Shown piece by piece: positions 8,904-16,619 of a stretch of 43,863 nt of DNA. The notes under the pieces are model-generated. The model did not search any database. It was given only the letters and a program-made list of their open reading frames with translations, and was not told where the DNA came from. The position numbers and the translations under genes were made by a program. The first letter of the stretch is position 1. The number at the start of each line of letters is the position of its first letter. This DNA is from an uncultured Eubacteriales bacterium. Its GTDB lineage: Bacteria > Bacillota > Clostridia > Oscillospirales > Acutalibacteraceae. The stretch is taken from NCBI GenBank assembly GCA_934489735.1, contig CAKSSR010000015.1, positions 1-43,863 of the forward strand, read 5' to 3'.

Positions 8904-8950
8904 CCTTTTCTTTAATTTTATTATTAAATTTTAAATTAAGTCTATTTAGT
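8879..8950 (-). repeat. 72-bp dispersed repeat, copy 2
   Basis: Near-identical to 7387-7459. Outside the block the sequences do not match, which suggests a copied or leftover gene end. Confidence 0.85.
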
Positions 8951-9166
8951 TTTCTTAAACATAGCAAGTAATTTTTTGCAGAAACCTTTGAATTAGAAAT
9001 ATAATAGTTAATCTCTTCATTTACTTTGTCTTTATTTTTCACTATTCTTTTACAGATTCTTCTGATTTTCTTTCTACCTTCATTTTCTTTTCCTATTTTT
9101 CTATACAACGGACGTATCAAATAATTAATTGTATAAAAAGCTCAAATTTAACTAGAAATAAATTAC

Positions 9167-9195
9167 TTGCACTTTGCTTACTTTTGTCGTAAAAT
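9167..9195 (+). promoter_or_regulatory. Candidate promoter of the ATP-grasp/cadherin-like operon
   Basis: TTGCAC (9167-9172) and TAAAAT (9190-9195) have a 17-base spacer. The start site would fall close to the GAGGTG ribosome binding site at 9203, leaving a very short leader, so the assignment is tentative. Confidence 0.4.
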
Positions 9196-9215
9196 TATTG
9201 AAGAGGTGTTATATC

Positions 9216-10301
9216 ATGCATAAAAAAGTAGTTTCTTTATTGATTTCGACTATAATTATCAACTCATGTTTACCATATGTAAACGGTCATAATATAAATG
9301 ACTATGTCATGTTTAGAATAAATAAGACAGTTGAAGATAAATCAAGATTTCTCACCGATGGTATGACAAGAAAAAGCAAAAATAAGAGAATTGAAGATAA
9401 TATAAAGTGGTATAAGAGATATGGGCACGTAAATATCTACTATAATATATACGGACTGGATATAGAAGGATTCAGAGATCAAGATGATTTTATAAGCGAT
9501 TCAGAAATAAAAGAATCGGACAATAATATTTTAAACAAATTTGAGTTTTATCAAAAAATAAGAGGCATAGGCTCAAAATTTTTACCCAAGCTATATATAG
9601 CCTGTGAGAATAATATTATTTTATATCCAAAAGGCACCAACGAGGCGGCAAGAACGATATTAAACAAGATACCGAACGGCAAATACATATCAAAGCCGAT
9701 ATTAAGTAACTTTGGCAAAGGAATATATTTAATTGACAAAAACAAGCAATCAATAAGCATAAAAGAGTCAAATGGCAGGTCAAACAACTTTGAGAAATAC
9801 AATCCAAAAGATTCTTTAATTCAAGAATATGTAGAGCAGCACGACGACTTATCGAAACTAAACAGCTCATCACTCAACTGCATTAAAATGATTAGTATCA
9901 ATCAAGGCGATGAGATAAAAATATTATCAGCCGCATTAAAAATTGGCACAAACGGGAAAGCAATAGTAGACAGTTTGCATCAAGGTGGCACGTGTGTTGG
10001 GATAAATATTGACAATGGCAAGCTTCTGACTTACGGCACATATATAATAAACAGAGCAGCTGAAAGAAAACATCCAATATCCAATATAGAATACAAAGAC
10101 TATCAGGTTCCCTACTGGGAAGAGGCAATTGAAATGATAAAGACTTTACATAAAAAGCTACCAGAATTTAAATATATCAGCTGGAACATAGGAATTTCCA
10201 AAACCGGGCCAATAATAATTGGGATGAACGACTCTTGTCATATTGCTATTTTACAAATGGCAAACGGAGGGTTAAGACATAAGCTAAATTATCTAAAATA
10301 A
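9216..10301 (+). CDS. ATP-grasp (sugar-transfer-associated type) homologue with signal peptide
   Basis: I chose the ATG at 9216, behind GAGGTG; it gives 361 residues and an N-terminus MHKKVVSLLISTIIINSC, a typical signal peptide or anchor. The rest matches the landmarks of the sugar-transfer-associated ATP-grasp family: the nucleotide-binding KP...GKGI segment (about 160-170), QEYVEQH...SLNCIK (about 203-225), VDS..QGG..GINID..G (about 251-269), HP (286) and the final ISWNIGISKTGP...MND block (about 321-339). Several positions usually conserved are changed: N-T-R is N-C-K, VDN is VDS, WD is WN, and the E of the metal-binding E-x-N is G. Export plus these changes suggests a non-catalytic binding protein, which is an inference. 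It is first in an operon with two adhesin-like genes 18 and 22 bases apart. Confidence 0.75.
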   Translation: MHKKVVSLLISTIIINSCLPYVNGHNINDYVMFRINKTVEDKSRFLTDGMTRKSKNKRIEDNIKWYKRYGHVNIYYNIYGLDIEGFRDQDDFISDSEIKESDNNILNKFEFYQKIRGIGSKFLPKLYIACENNIILYPKGTNEAARTILNKIPNGKYISKPILSNFGKGIYLIDKNKQSISIKESNGRSNNFEKYNPKDSLIQEYVEQHDDLSKLNSSSLNCIKMISINQGDEIKILSAALKIGTNGKAIVDSLHQGGTCVGINIDNGKLLTYGTYIINRAAERKHPISNIEYKDYQVPYWEEAIEMIKTLHKKLPEFKYISWNIGISKTGPIIIGMNDSCHIAILQMANGGLRHKLNYLK

Positions 10302-10319
10302 GGTGGTGAGATTTAGTTT

Positions 10320-11396
10320 GTGAGAAAGATTATATACGCTTTGCTAGTTTCAATTATGATATTGTCACATATTCTTAATGCAAATGCAGCAGCATCGGAC
10401 GACAATTTTAATATAAAATTACGATCCAGTGGCAACGACTTACTTCCATCTGACATTTTGGAAGTATCTATTTATATAAAGTCAGAAAACGCAAGGAATA
10501 TTAAAAGCATCAAGTCATCAATCATTTATGATAGAAACAGTCTATTAATCAAAAGAGTCAAATCACTCAATGAAAAATGCAAAGTTTATTCAGAAAATGA
10601 GAACGGGCATATAAATATGATGATAAGCTGCAAAAACTTTGAAATTAGTAAAGATTCCTCTTATGTAGAGTTATTTATGATCAACTTTAAAGTAAAAAAG
10701 CAACTTGACTTTAAAAACGATAATGCAATAGTATCAAATATAAAGGGAAAATTAACTGAAATATGCGATATCGATGACAATGTTACAAGTGATGTACTAG
10801 AAGATGAAATAAAAATTAATATAAATAGACCTAAAGGACCTAACTGTCTATTAAAATCATTGATACCATCGGCGGGGAAACTCAGTCCTAAGTTCAATCC
10901 AACCACATTTAACTACACGATCGACGTGGATTCAGAAACAAATATGATAGAATTCGATCTTGATACCGCAGACCCAGAGGCTTATTCTAAAATAAATAGA
11001 AAAAGACTTGGGAAAGCAGGATCCTCCACCGACATCACAATAACAGTTAAGTCATCAAGTAAAAGAGGATTCAAACAAATATATAACATATTGGTAAACC
11101 GTTCTGAGAAAGAAGCAAAACCTAAGAAAACTAGACATTCAAATAGCAAAAAGAACAAATCAGGAAAGGAATGTTCTTCATCCGACAAGTCTCATAGACA
11201 TAAAAATGAAGATAATGATGAATTTATCAATCCAAGGGAAAACATTCCTTACACTTTGGTAATAAACGAGAACAGATTTTCATCTTTTATTATCGGATTA
11301 TTTGCATCTGTAGCAATATCTTATATTTTTTTATTCAAATTGAGAAAAAGCTCGAATAACGAAGAAGGATCAAATAACAAAAGCAATACAGAGTAA
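10320..11396 (+). CDS. Exported membrane-anchored protein with cohesin-like and cadherin-like beta-sandwich domains
   Basis: GTG start at 10320, nine bases after AGGTGGTGAG, giving 358 residues. A signal peptide (1-24) is followed by a beta-rich module (about 28-170) resembling the cohesin fold, with a D-x-L-x-V-S-I-x-I strand and F-K-V. Next is a cadherin-like beta-sandwich domain (about 175-262) with the family's L-S-P-K-F-x-P-x-T-x-x-Y-T-I-D-V core. A charged Lys/Ser/His-rich linker leads to a transmembrane helix (about 321-339) and a short polar tail. The protein would sit in the membrane with the adhesion domains outside. The 18-base gap from the ATP-grasp gene and the close paralog downstream indicate one operon. 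The cadherin-like call is firm; the cohesin-like call is by pattern only. Confidence 0.8.
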   Translation: MRKIIYALLVSIMILSHILNANAAASDDNFNIKLRSSGNDLLPSDILEVSIYIKSENARNIKSIKSSIIYDRNSLLIKRVKSLNEKCKVYSENENGHINMMISCKNFEISKDSSYVELFMINFKVKKQLDFKNDNAIVSNIKGKLTEICDIDDNVTSDVLEDEIKININRPKGPNCLLKSLIPSAGKLSPKFNPTTFNYTIDVDSETNMIEFDLDTADPEAYSKINRKRLGKAGSSTDITITVKSSSKRGFKQIYNILVNRSEKEAKPKKTRHSNSKKNKSGKECSSSDKSHRHKNEDNDEFINPRENIPYTLVINENRFSSFIIGLFASVAISYIFLFKLRKSSNNEEGSNNKSNTE

Positions 11397-11418
11397 CAAT
11401 TATAATAGAGGAGTGGTG

Positions 11419-12963
11419 ATGGACTTTTTGAGAAAGATTTGCTACCTATTTATAATTCTATTTACTATACTTAACATAAATGCAATATCTATTGCAGGCC
11501 TTAATATAAACTTAACCCCCAGTAAAACAAACTTAGCAATTTCTGAATCATTTTCTATAAATGCATCAATTACTTCATCAAGCGATATAAGCTTAGAAAT
11601 AATTAATTTATTCATAATGTACGACAATGATATTATTACGATTAATAAAATCAAGCCGAGCTCAAGGTTTAAATGCATTAACTCATGCAACTATGACGGC
11701 TGTGTTGGCTTAACATTGAGATGTAATAAGTTAAAAATAGAACCGAACATCAAGACCCCTTTATTATCGATCACATTGGAAACGACAACGGAAGCTAACT
11801 TTACAGAGGATTCAATAAATTCAATGATATATCTCAAAGATGTAGAAGCTTGCGACCACGATGGAATAAAAATTAATAATATTATTACAAATCCATTAAA
11901 AATAAGTATCGGTAAACCGAAAGAACATAGCTGCTTGTTGAAATCTTTGATGCCATCAATAGGCTCACTTAATCCAAACTTTGATCCGTATATATTTAAT
12001 TACTTCATCGACGTCGATTATGATATAAATGAAGTAAATTTTTTAGCAGAAACTTTAGATCCAGAAGCATCTTTTAAAATAAGTAGAAAAAGACTTCGCA
12101 AGGCTGGAGAAATAACGGACATCCATATTACTGTCAGGAATAATGAAATTAAAGAAAAACAAATCTATACAGTGTCGGTTAATCGTCAATTGAAGCCAGA
12201 ATTAGAACCAGAACCAGCACCTGAACCCTGGCCGGAACCAATCGTAAACAAAGTTAAAGCTATTAAAACAAAACCTTGCACGACAACTAAAAGAAAGAAA
12301 AAGGTCGTCAAAGATGAACCAGAGGAGGATAAAGCTCCGCCATGCTGCTTGCTGAATTATCTAAATCCTTTCTTTGGAACTCTAACCCCTGAATTTGATC
12401 CAAATATATTTGACTATGCAGTAGATGTGGAATACGATATCAAAAAATTGGAATTCGACTTCGAAGCAATGGATCCAAATGCGTATGCCCGTGTGACTAA
12501 AAAGAGATTGGGCAAGGCTGGGACATCAACTAATATAGATATAATAGTAAAAAATAATAAAAGTAAGCAGGTATATAGCATAGTAGTTAACCGGGCTGAA
12601 AAACCTATTACCCCTTTTAATGGAATTAATAAAAAAAGAAAGAAACTTAACAAACATAGAGCAAAATATAAGAAATATAAAAAGAAATATAAAAAAGATA
12701 AGAAAAAATCAAGACCTAAAAACAAAATTCTAACCAGCCTATTAGGTCCCTCAAGCAACAGGAGAAAGATTATTAAGAGCGCAAAAAGAAGTAACCTAAT
12801 AGTAAATAGAGACCAGTTCGTACCATTTATGTCTGGATTATCAGGGACTGCCATAGTCGTAACTGTCATCTACATTATGAGTAAAAAGCCTAACAAAAAG
12901 AACAATCTAACTAGCACAGACCCAGAAGAAACCGACAGCCAAAACACTCCTATCCTAAAATAA
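11419..12963 (+). CDS. Exported membrane-anchored protein with one cohesin-like and two cadherin-like domains
   Basis: The ATG at 11419 is five bases after AGAGGAG; two GTG codons just before it (11413, 11416) are too close to that site. The 514-residue protein is a longer paralog of its upstream neighbour. It has a signal peptide (1-22), a cohesin-like domain (about 25-165), a first cadherin-like domain (about 170-257), a Pro/Glu linker (PELEPEPAPEPWPEP), a second cadherin-like domain (about 308-393), and a strongly basic segment of Lys/Tyr/Arg (about 403-437). A transmembrane helix (about 469-487) and a polar tail complete it. The basic stretch could contact cell-wall polymers or the membrane surface. 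The two cadherin-like copies share a K-R-L-x-K-A-G motif with each other and with the neighbour, so they come from one ancestral domain. Confidence 0.8.
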   Translation: MDFLRKICYLFIILFTILNINAISIAGLNINLTPSKTNLAISESFSINASITSSSDISLEIINLFIMYDNDIITINKIKPSSRFKCINSCNYDGCVGLTLRCNKLKIEPNIKTPLLSITLETTTEANFTEDSINSMIYLKDVEACDHDGIKINNIITNPLKISIGKPKEHSCLLKSLMPSIGSLNPNFDPYIFNYFIDVDYDINEVNFLAETLDPEASFKISRKRLRKAGEITDIHITVRNNEIKEKQIYTVSVNRQLKPELEPEPAPEPWPEPIVNKVKAIKTKPCTTTKRKKKVVKDEPEEDKAPPCCLLNYLNPFFGTLTPEFDPNIFDYAVDVEYDIKKLEFDFEAMDPNAYARVTKKRLGKAGTSTNIDIIVKNNKSKQVYSIVVNRAEKPITPFNGINKKRKKLNKHRAKYKKYKKKYKKDKKKSRPKNKILTSLLGPSSNRRKIIKSAKRSNLIVNRDQFVPFMSGLSGTAIVVTVIYIMSKKPNKKNNLTSTDPEETDSQNTPILK

Positions 12964-12983
12964 AATATCTCTATATCAAAAAG

Positions 12984-13026
12984 ACTAGGACTGATTAACA
13001 AAAGTCTAATCAGCTCTAGTTTTTAT
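12984..13026. terminator. Bidirectional terminator between convergent genes
   Basis: ACTAGGACTGATTA (12984-12997) pairs with TAATCAGCTCTAGT (13007-13020). It has T-rich flanks on both strands, so it can end both the operon at 12963 and the convergent gene ending at 13038. Confidence 0.8.
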
Positions 13027-13037
13027 CATCTAATTCT

Positions 13038-14831
13038 TTATTTTTCTTTACTTTTTCCATCACTTTTCTCTTTATTCTTCTTCCGTCCAAACAAAGATCT
13101 CGCCCTTTTCTTTGAAGATTCATCATTTTCCTTTTTTAATTTCAAATATTTCTTTAGCTTACTCTTCAAATGCTCGTTTACTTCTTGCTCTTTCAAGTTT
13201 TCAAGTTGTTCATAACTCTCGTTTTCAAAAAGAATTTTAAATTTTTCATTTTTAAAATCTCCCAATTTCTTTTCAGCAGATGATATGATTCCATCATTCA
13301 TTTCTCTTTTAACTCTTGTAGTAACATTATGCATTGAGTCTTTTTTATCGAATCTACCGAATATTAATATTAAAATAGGTTTACTTTCAAAAATATTTAC
13401 TGTTTGTAATTTGCTTGTAAATACATCTAGTGAAATATAAGATTTTTTATAGTTCGAGTAAATTTTCTCACAACTTTTTATCATGTCGACTAATTTGCTA
13501 AATTCAATACTAGTTGAATTATTTGAGCCATCTTTCACCTTGTCACTTGATCCTTTTATCTTACTATAAACTTTATCTTCCCATAACTTTTTAGCTTCGT
13601 CAAATTTTGCATCCCCTTCACCTTTATTCATACAATTCTTTTGAATATACCTAATGACTATTTTACAATTTTTAGATATTTCTTTATCTTTCTTCTTATA
13701 TTCTTTTCCTAATATATATATTGTTTTCATGATTTTATTGATACTATTACCAGTTGTAGTTTTTAATCTTTCCAATTGATCAGAAATATCTGATGCATCA
13801 GTCGTATTTAGACTTATTTTAGTTTTATTTCTTAATAAAAATGCTTCTTTTTTATAATCAAGACTTCCCTTTGTAACGGTGATACTAGTTTCTATTTGCT
13901 TATTATTCTCTGTAACCTTTCCCCAATTTTTTTTAATATATTCTTTAGTATCTTTTTTAACTGAGTTTCTGTTCTTTGGATCATTCTTCAGATTATTTTT
14001 CTCACATACTGATTTCAAAATATCTACTAAACTTGCATCAGCATTAACCAATTTTATATCTCCATCAAAGCATTCTTCCCCTTTAAGTACCAATTTATCA
14101 TTTTTTATCTTTGCCTTATCAATATCTATATGTGCAGCTATTGTAAAATTTTTATTATTTAATTCCTCTATAATAGATTTAATTACTTTAATTCGTTTAT
14201 TTTTACCTAAGTTTTCCCATACACTTAGTACAATTGCTTCAGTTGATTCAGTTTTAGCTTCATCTTTCACACTAGTTTCATTTTTTTGGTTGCTTTCCAC
14301 CTTCAAATTGTTATAGTCTCTGTCAAAAAGTTCTTTAATTCCTTCCTTGTTTATTAATTCTCCTTTATCTGCTTCAGTCCATCCGTCGCCCCTTAAATAT
14401 AAATTTATATTTTCAAATTCTATATCAGAAAAATTTGCAAAACTTGATTTATACAACAGTAGATTTGTATCGTCTTTGCCTATTATTTTCTTTACTTTGA
14501 AGTTCTCTCCAAATGCACCTGGTTCAATTTTAACCTCTTTTTTCTCTGGCTCAAATTGAATTTTCAAGTCACTTTCTTCAAATTTCACCAATTGAAATGC
14601 GTTTTCATATATGAATTTAACTTTATTAAAGTTTATCTTTTGGACACCTTCAAGTTCTTTTTTTAGATTAAATTCTTCATTGCCAAATATATTCTCCTCG
14701 GCAATTTTGTCGTAGTCCTCTTTTAAACAATACTCTCCTGTTGTTACCTCTTCAAATAAATAATCTTTACTATCTCCATCTTTTTTAACAATGTTACAAC
14801 CTTTCACTATATCTCTCGTCAACTCGGCCAT
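13038..14831 (-). CDS. Large protein of unknown function with BspA-like N-terminal segments
   Basis: I place the start at the ATG 14829-14831 (MAELTRDI), which has GGGGTGA seven bases ahead; an ATG seven codons earlier has no such site. The 597-residue product lacks a signal peptide. Residues about 40-150 contain stretches like FIYENAFQL and IEPGAFGENFKVKKI, resembling the I-x-x-x-A-F turns of BspA-type leucine-rich repeats. The middle and C-terminal parts are Lys/Glu-rich and probably alpha-helical, ending in a very basic tail (KKRARSLFGRKKNKEK). I do not recognise the rest. It is convergent with the cadherin-like operon and divergent from the small secreted gene at 15088. It may be cytoplasmic or exported by a route without a cleavable signal. 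Confidence 0.75.
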   Translation of the reverse strand: MAELTRDIVKGCNIVKKDGDSKDYLFEEVTTGEYCLKEDYDKIAEENIFGNEEFNLKKELEGVQKINFNKVKFIYENAFQLVKFEESDLKIQFEPEKKEVKIEPGAFGENFKVKKIIGKDDTNLLLYKSSFANFSDIEFENINLYLRGDGWTEADKGELINKEGIKELFDRDYNNLKVESNQKNETSVKDEAKTESTEAIVLSVWENLGKNKRIKVIKSIIEELNNKNFTIAAHIDIDKAKIKNDKLVLKGEECFDGDIKLVNADASLVDILKSVCEKNNLKNDPKNRNSVKKDTKEYIKKNWGKVTENNKQIETSITVTKGSLDYKKEAFLLRNKTKISLNTTDASDISDQLERLKTTTGNSINKIMKTIYILGKEYKKKDKEISKNCKIVIRYIQKNCMNKGEGDAKFDEAKKLWEDKVYSKIKGSSDKVKDGSNNSTSIEFSKLVDMIKSCEKIYSNYKKSYISLDVFTSKLQTVNIFESKPILILIFGRFDKKDSMHNVTTRVKREMNDGIISSAEKKLGDFKNEKFKILFENESYEQLENLKEQEVNEHLKSKLKKYLKLKKENDESSKKRARSLFGRKKNKEKSDGKSKEK

Positions 14832-15027
14832 ATTTTTCACCCCTTCTATCATTTGCTATTGCAATCGAATCAAATTATATTAATATGTTTTTAAATGATT
14901 GTTACAAGTAGCTAATAATATTACAACATATACAAGCATCTATATTCAATATATAATATCAAATAAGTCTAGATGGTGAATATTTGTAATTCTTGGTTGT
15001 TATAAAGCTAGTTTTTTATAATAATAA

Positions 15028-15056
15028 TTGACAGCTACGTCATATAATCATATAAT
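15028..15056 (+). promoter_or_regulatory. Promoter of the small secreted protein gene
   Basis: TTGACA (15028-15033) and TATAAT (15051-15056) are separated by 17 bases, an exact consensus match. The start codon is 32 bases downstream. Confidence 0.8.
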
Positions 15057-15087
15057 ATTGATAATAATTTTTTTAGGAGGTATCATT

Positions 15088-15543
15088 ATGAAGGCAAATT
15101 TCAAAATTTTCTTAATAAGTATGTTATCATTTATAATTTGCTTAATCCCTATTCATGCGATGGACATAGAATCCAATGATAATGGCATAGTCATTCAAGT
15201 GAATAGAGAGGGAAAGCCAATAGAAACTGACGATGAGCGATGGGTTTACTATCCCAAGCTAGACAAAGTCGTTCTATTGAATGGAAATTTCACATTTACT
15301 AGTTATCCCGTCTCATGCACGGTAGAGAATCATGGGACGATTGTAGATGGGATATTCTATTCGCCTATCTACAATTACGGGATGGTAAACGATGGTGCAT
15401 TTTACGGCACATTCTACAATACTACTAAAGGGAAAATAAACTTTGGCATGTTTTATGAGCATGTCTTTAACGAAAATGGCGGGACTATTAAGAAAGGGTC
15501 ATTTTATAATAAAGTTCGTCATTGCAAGAAGTTCATATTCTAA
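15088..15543 (+). CDS. Small secreted protein with G-x-F/Y repeats
   Basis: The ATG at 15088 follows TAGGAGG, and the promoter at 15028 would place transcription just upstream. The 151-residue product begins with a clear signal peptide (residues 1-24, ending IPIHA). Its second half is built from short repeats of the form N-x-G-x-I/V-x-x-G-x-F-Y (ENHGTIVDGIFY, NYGMVNDGAFYGTFY, GKINFGMFY, NGGTIKKGSFY), a pattern often seen in small beta-helix or beta-solenoid proteins. There is no membrane anchor, so it is probably released or bound to the wall. Function unknown. It is convergent with the decayed paralog at 15650. Confidence 0.8.
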   Translation: MKANFKIFLISMLSFIICLIPIHAMDIESNDNGIVIQVNREGKPIETDDERWVYYPKLDKVVLLNGNFTFTSYPVSCTVENHGTIVDGIFYSPIYNYGMVNDGAFYGTFYNTTKGKINFGMFYEHVFNENGGTIKKGSFYNKVRHCKKFIF

Positions 15544-15573
15544 TCAGATTACAAAATATTTATAAAAATTTCA

Positions 15574-15612
15574 AAGCTTTCTTAATCCGAAGTCAACGGA
15601 AGAAGAAAGCTT
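15574..15612 (-). terminator. Terminator ending the exported-paralog array
   Basis: AAGCTTTCTT (15574-15583) pairs with AAGAAAGCTT (15603-15612), with an extra CCG/CGG in the interior. On the minus strand it is followed by TGAAATTTTT. It lies about 40 bases past the stop of the decayed last copy and may also serve the plus-strand gene ending at 15543. Confidence 0.65.
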
Positions 15613-15649
15613 CTCTTTCAATTCATATATTATCCGATACTTTTTTAAG

Positions 15650-16587
15650 TTATTTCTTAATCATTTCATCAATTTTACTTTCCCCGACTTTGAAATACTT
15701 ATTTTTAACCATATCTGCGATCATTGGTTTTCAAGTCAGCGAATGACAAATCCTTTTTACTCTCAGCCCATTCCTTCATTTTCTCAGCTAGATCGGTATC
15801 ATTAGGTTGTTCACTAGCTAGATCGAGGCTATTATTTCCTTCATTTTCTTTACTTTCTTCTTCAACCGAGTCAGGCTTTTTACTATGATTTATTAATTGT
15901 TCTAACTCAGCCTTAAAGTCAGCTGCATTTTTTCTTGCATAGAAGCAAAATTCCTTAAAGCTAACCTTATTTTTCATACAGTTTCTGTCTAAACAAAGTA
16001 ACCGCATAGTCTTCTATTCCCCTCATCCGCTTCTTCCAATGAATCCAAAACGGTAGCCACCTCATTAATCATAGCAGACAATCTCTCACTACATGCATTT
16101 TCATGATCATTTATTAAAACTTCTATCCTGCTCAATGCATCATTATATTCATTTTTTAATCCTTCATACTCACTTTTTTCTGTTTCTGTCAGTAGTGAAG
16201 TATCACTTTTTTAAACTTTACATGCCAATCTTAATTCCTGCCAGTGGACCGTGCTAGATATTTCCCTATTATTCTATCCAATTCATTCATAATGAAATCT
16301 ATATTTGCACGGACTTCTTCTCGCCTTTCCATATCCCTTTCATTTTGATAAGCCGTTTCTCTCATTGCATTCAGAATTCCAAATAAGACAGCCCCCGAAA
16401 CAACTAAAGCCAAATGCACGCTCTCTTTATTAAAAATTCTCTCAATATACGAAGTCTTTCCCTTTTCTGTAGCAGTCACACAGTTCTCATAGCTTACAAA
16501 TTGTTCATCCATAGCAAAAGCCGGTGAAAAAATTAATGATGAAGATAAAGCTATGCTTAAACATTTCTTACATATTCTTTTTTTCAT
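15650..16587 (-). pseudogene. Decayed sixth copy of the exported coiled-coil paralog family
   Basis: Three fragments in different frames align in order with the intact paralogs upstream. The signal peptide and first 110 residues (16587-16231; MKKRICKKCLSIALSSS) come first. A middle piece (about 16200-16030; SEYEGLKNEYNDALSRIE then NDHENAC) and the C-terminal part (about 15990-15650) follow, the last with the family's CMKNKVSFKEFC motif and ending MVKNKYFKVGESKID. Most of the central coiled coil is deleted and at least two frameshifts or stops separate the parts. A good ribosome binding site (GGGAGG) remains. Only the N-terminal stub of about 118 residues could still be made. It is the promoter-distal copy of the array. 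Confidence 0.85.
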
Positions 16588-16619
16588 ATAAAACTTCCCT
16601 CCCAATAATTAAATTTTCA

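Larger units (their letters stand above)
8650..9166. other. Intergenic region with a second copy of the Rpn 3' element
   Basis: It is AT-rich and contains the copy of the 72-bp repeat at 8879-8950. A 76-codon minus-strand open stretch (8890-9120) has a TTG start, no ribosome binding site, and ends inside the terminator hairpin, so I do not call it a gene. The region may be the site of a deleted Rpn-type gene. Confidence 0.5.

Noticed and set aside
8890..9120. 76-codon minus-strand open stretch, basic peptide
   Set aside because: TTG start without ribosome binding site, and the stop lies inside a conserved terminator hairpin; reads through the copied Rpn 3' element in a different frame.
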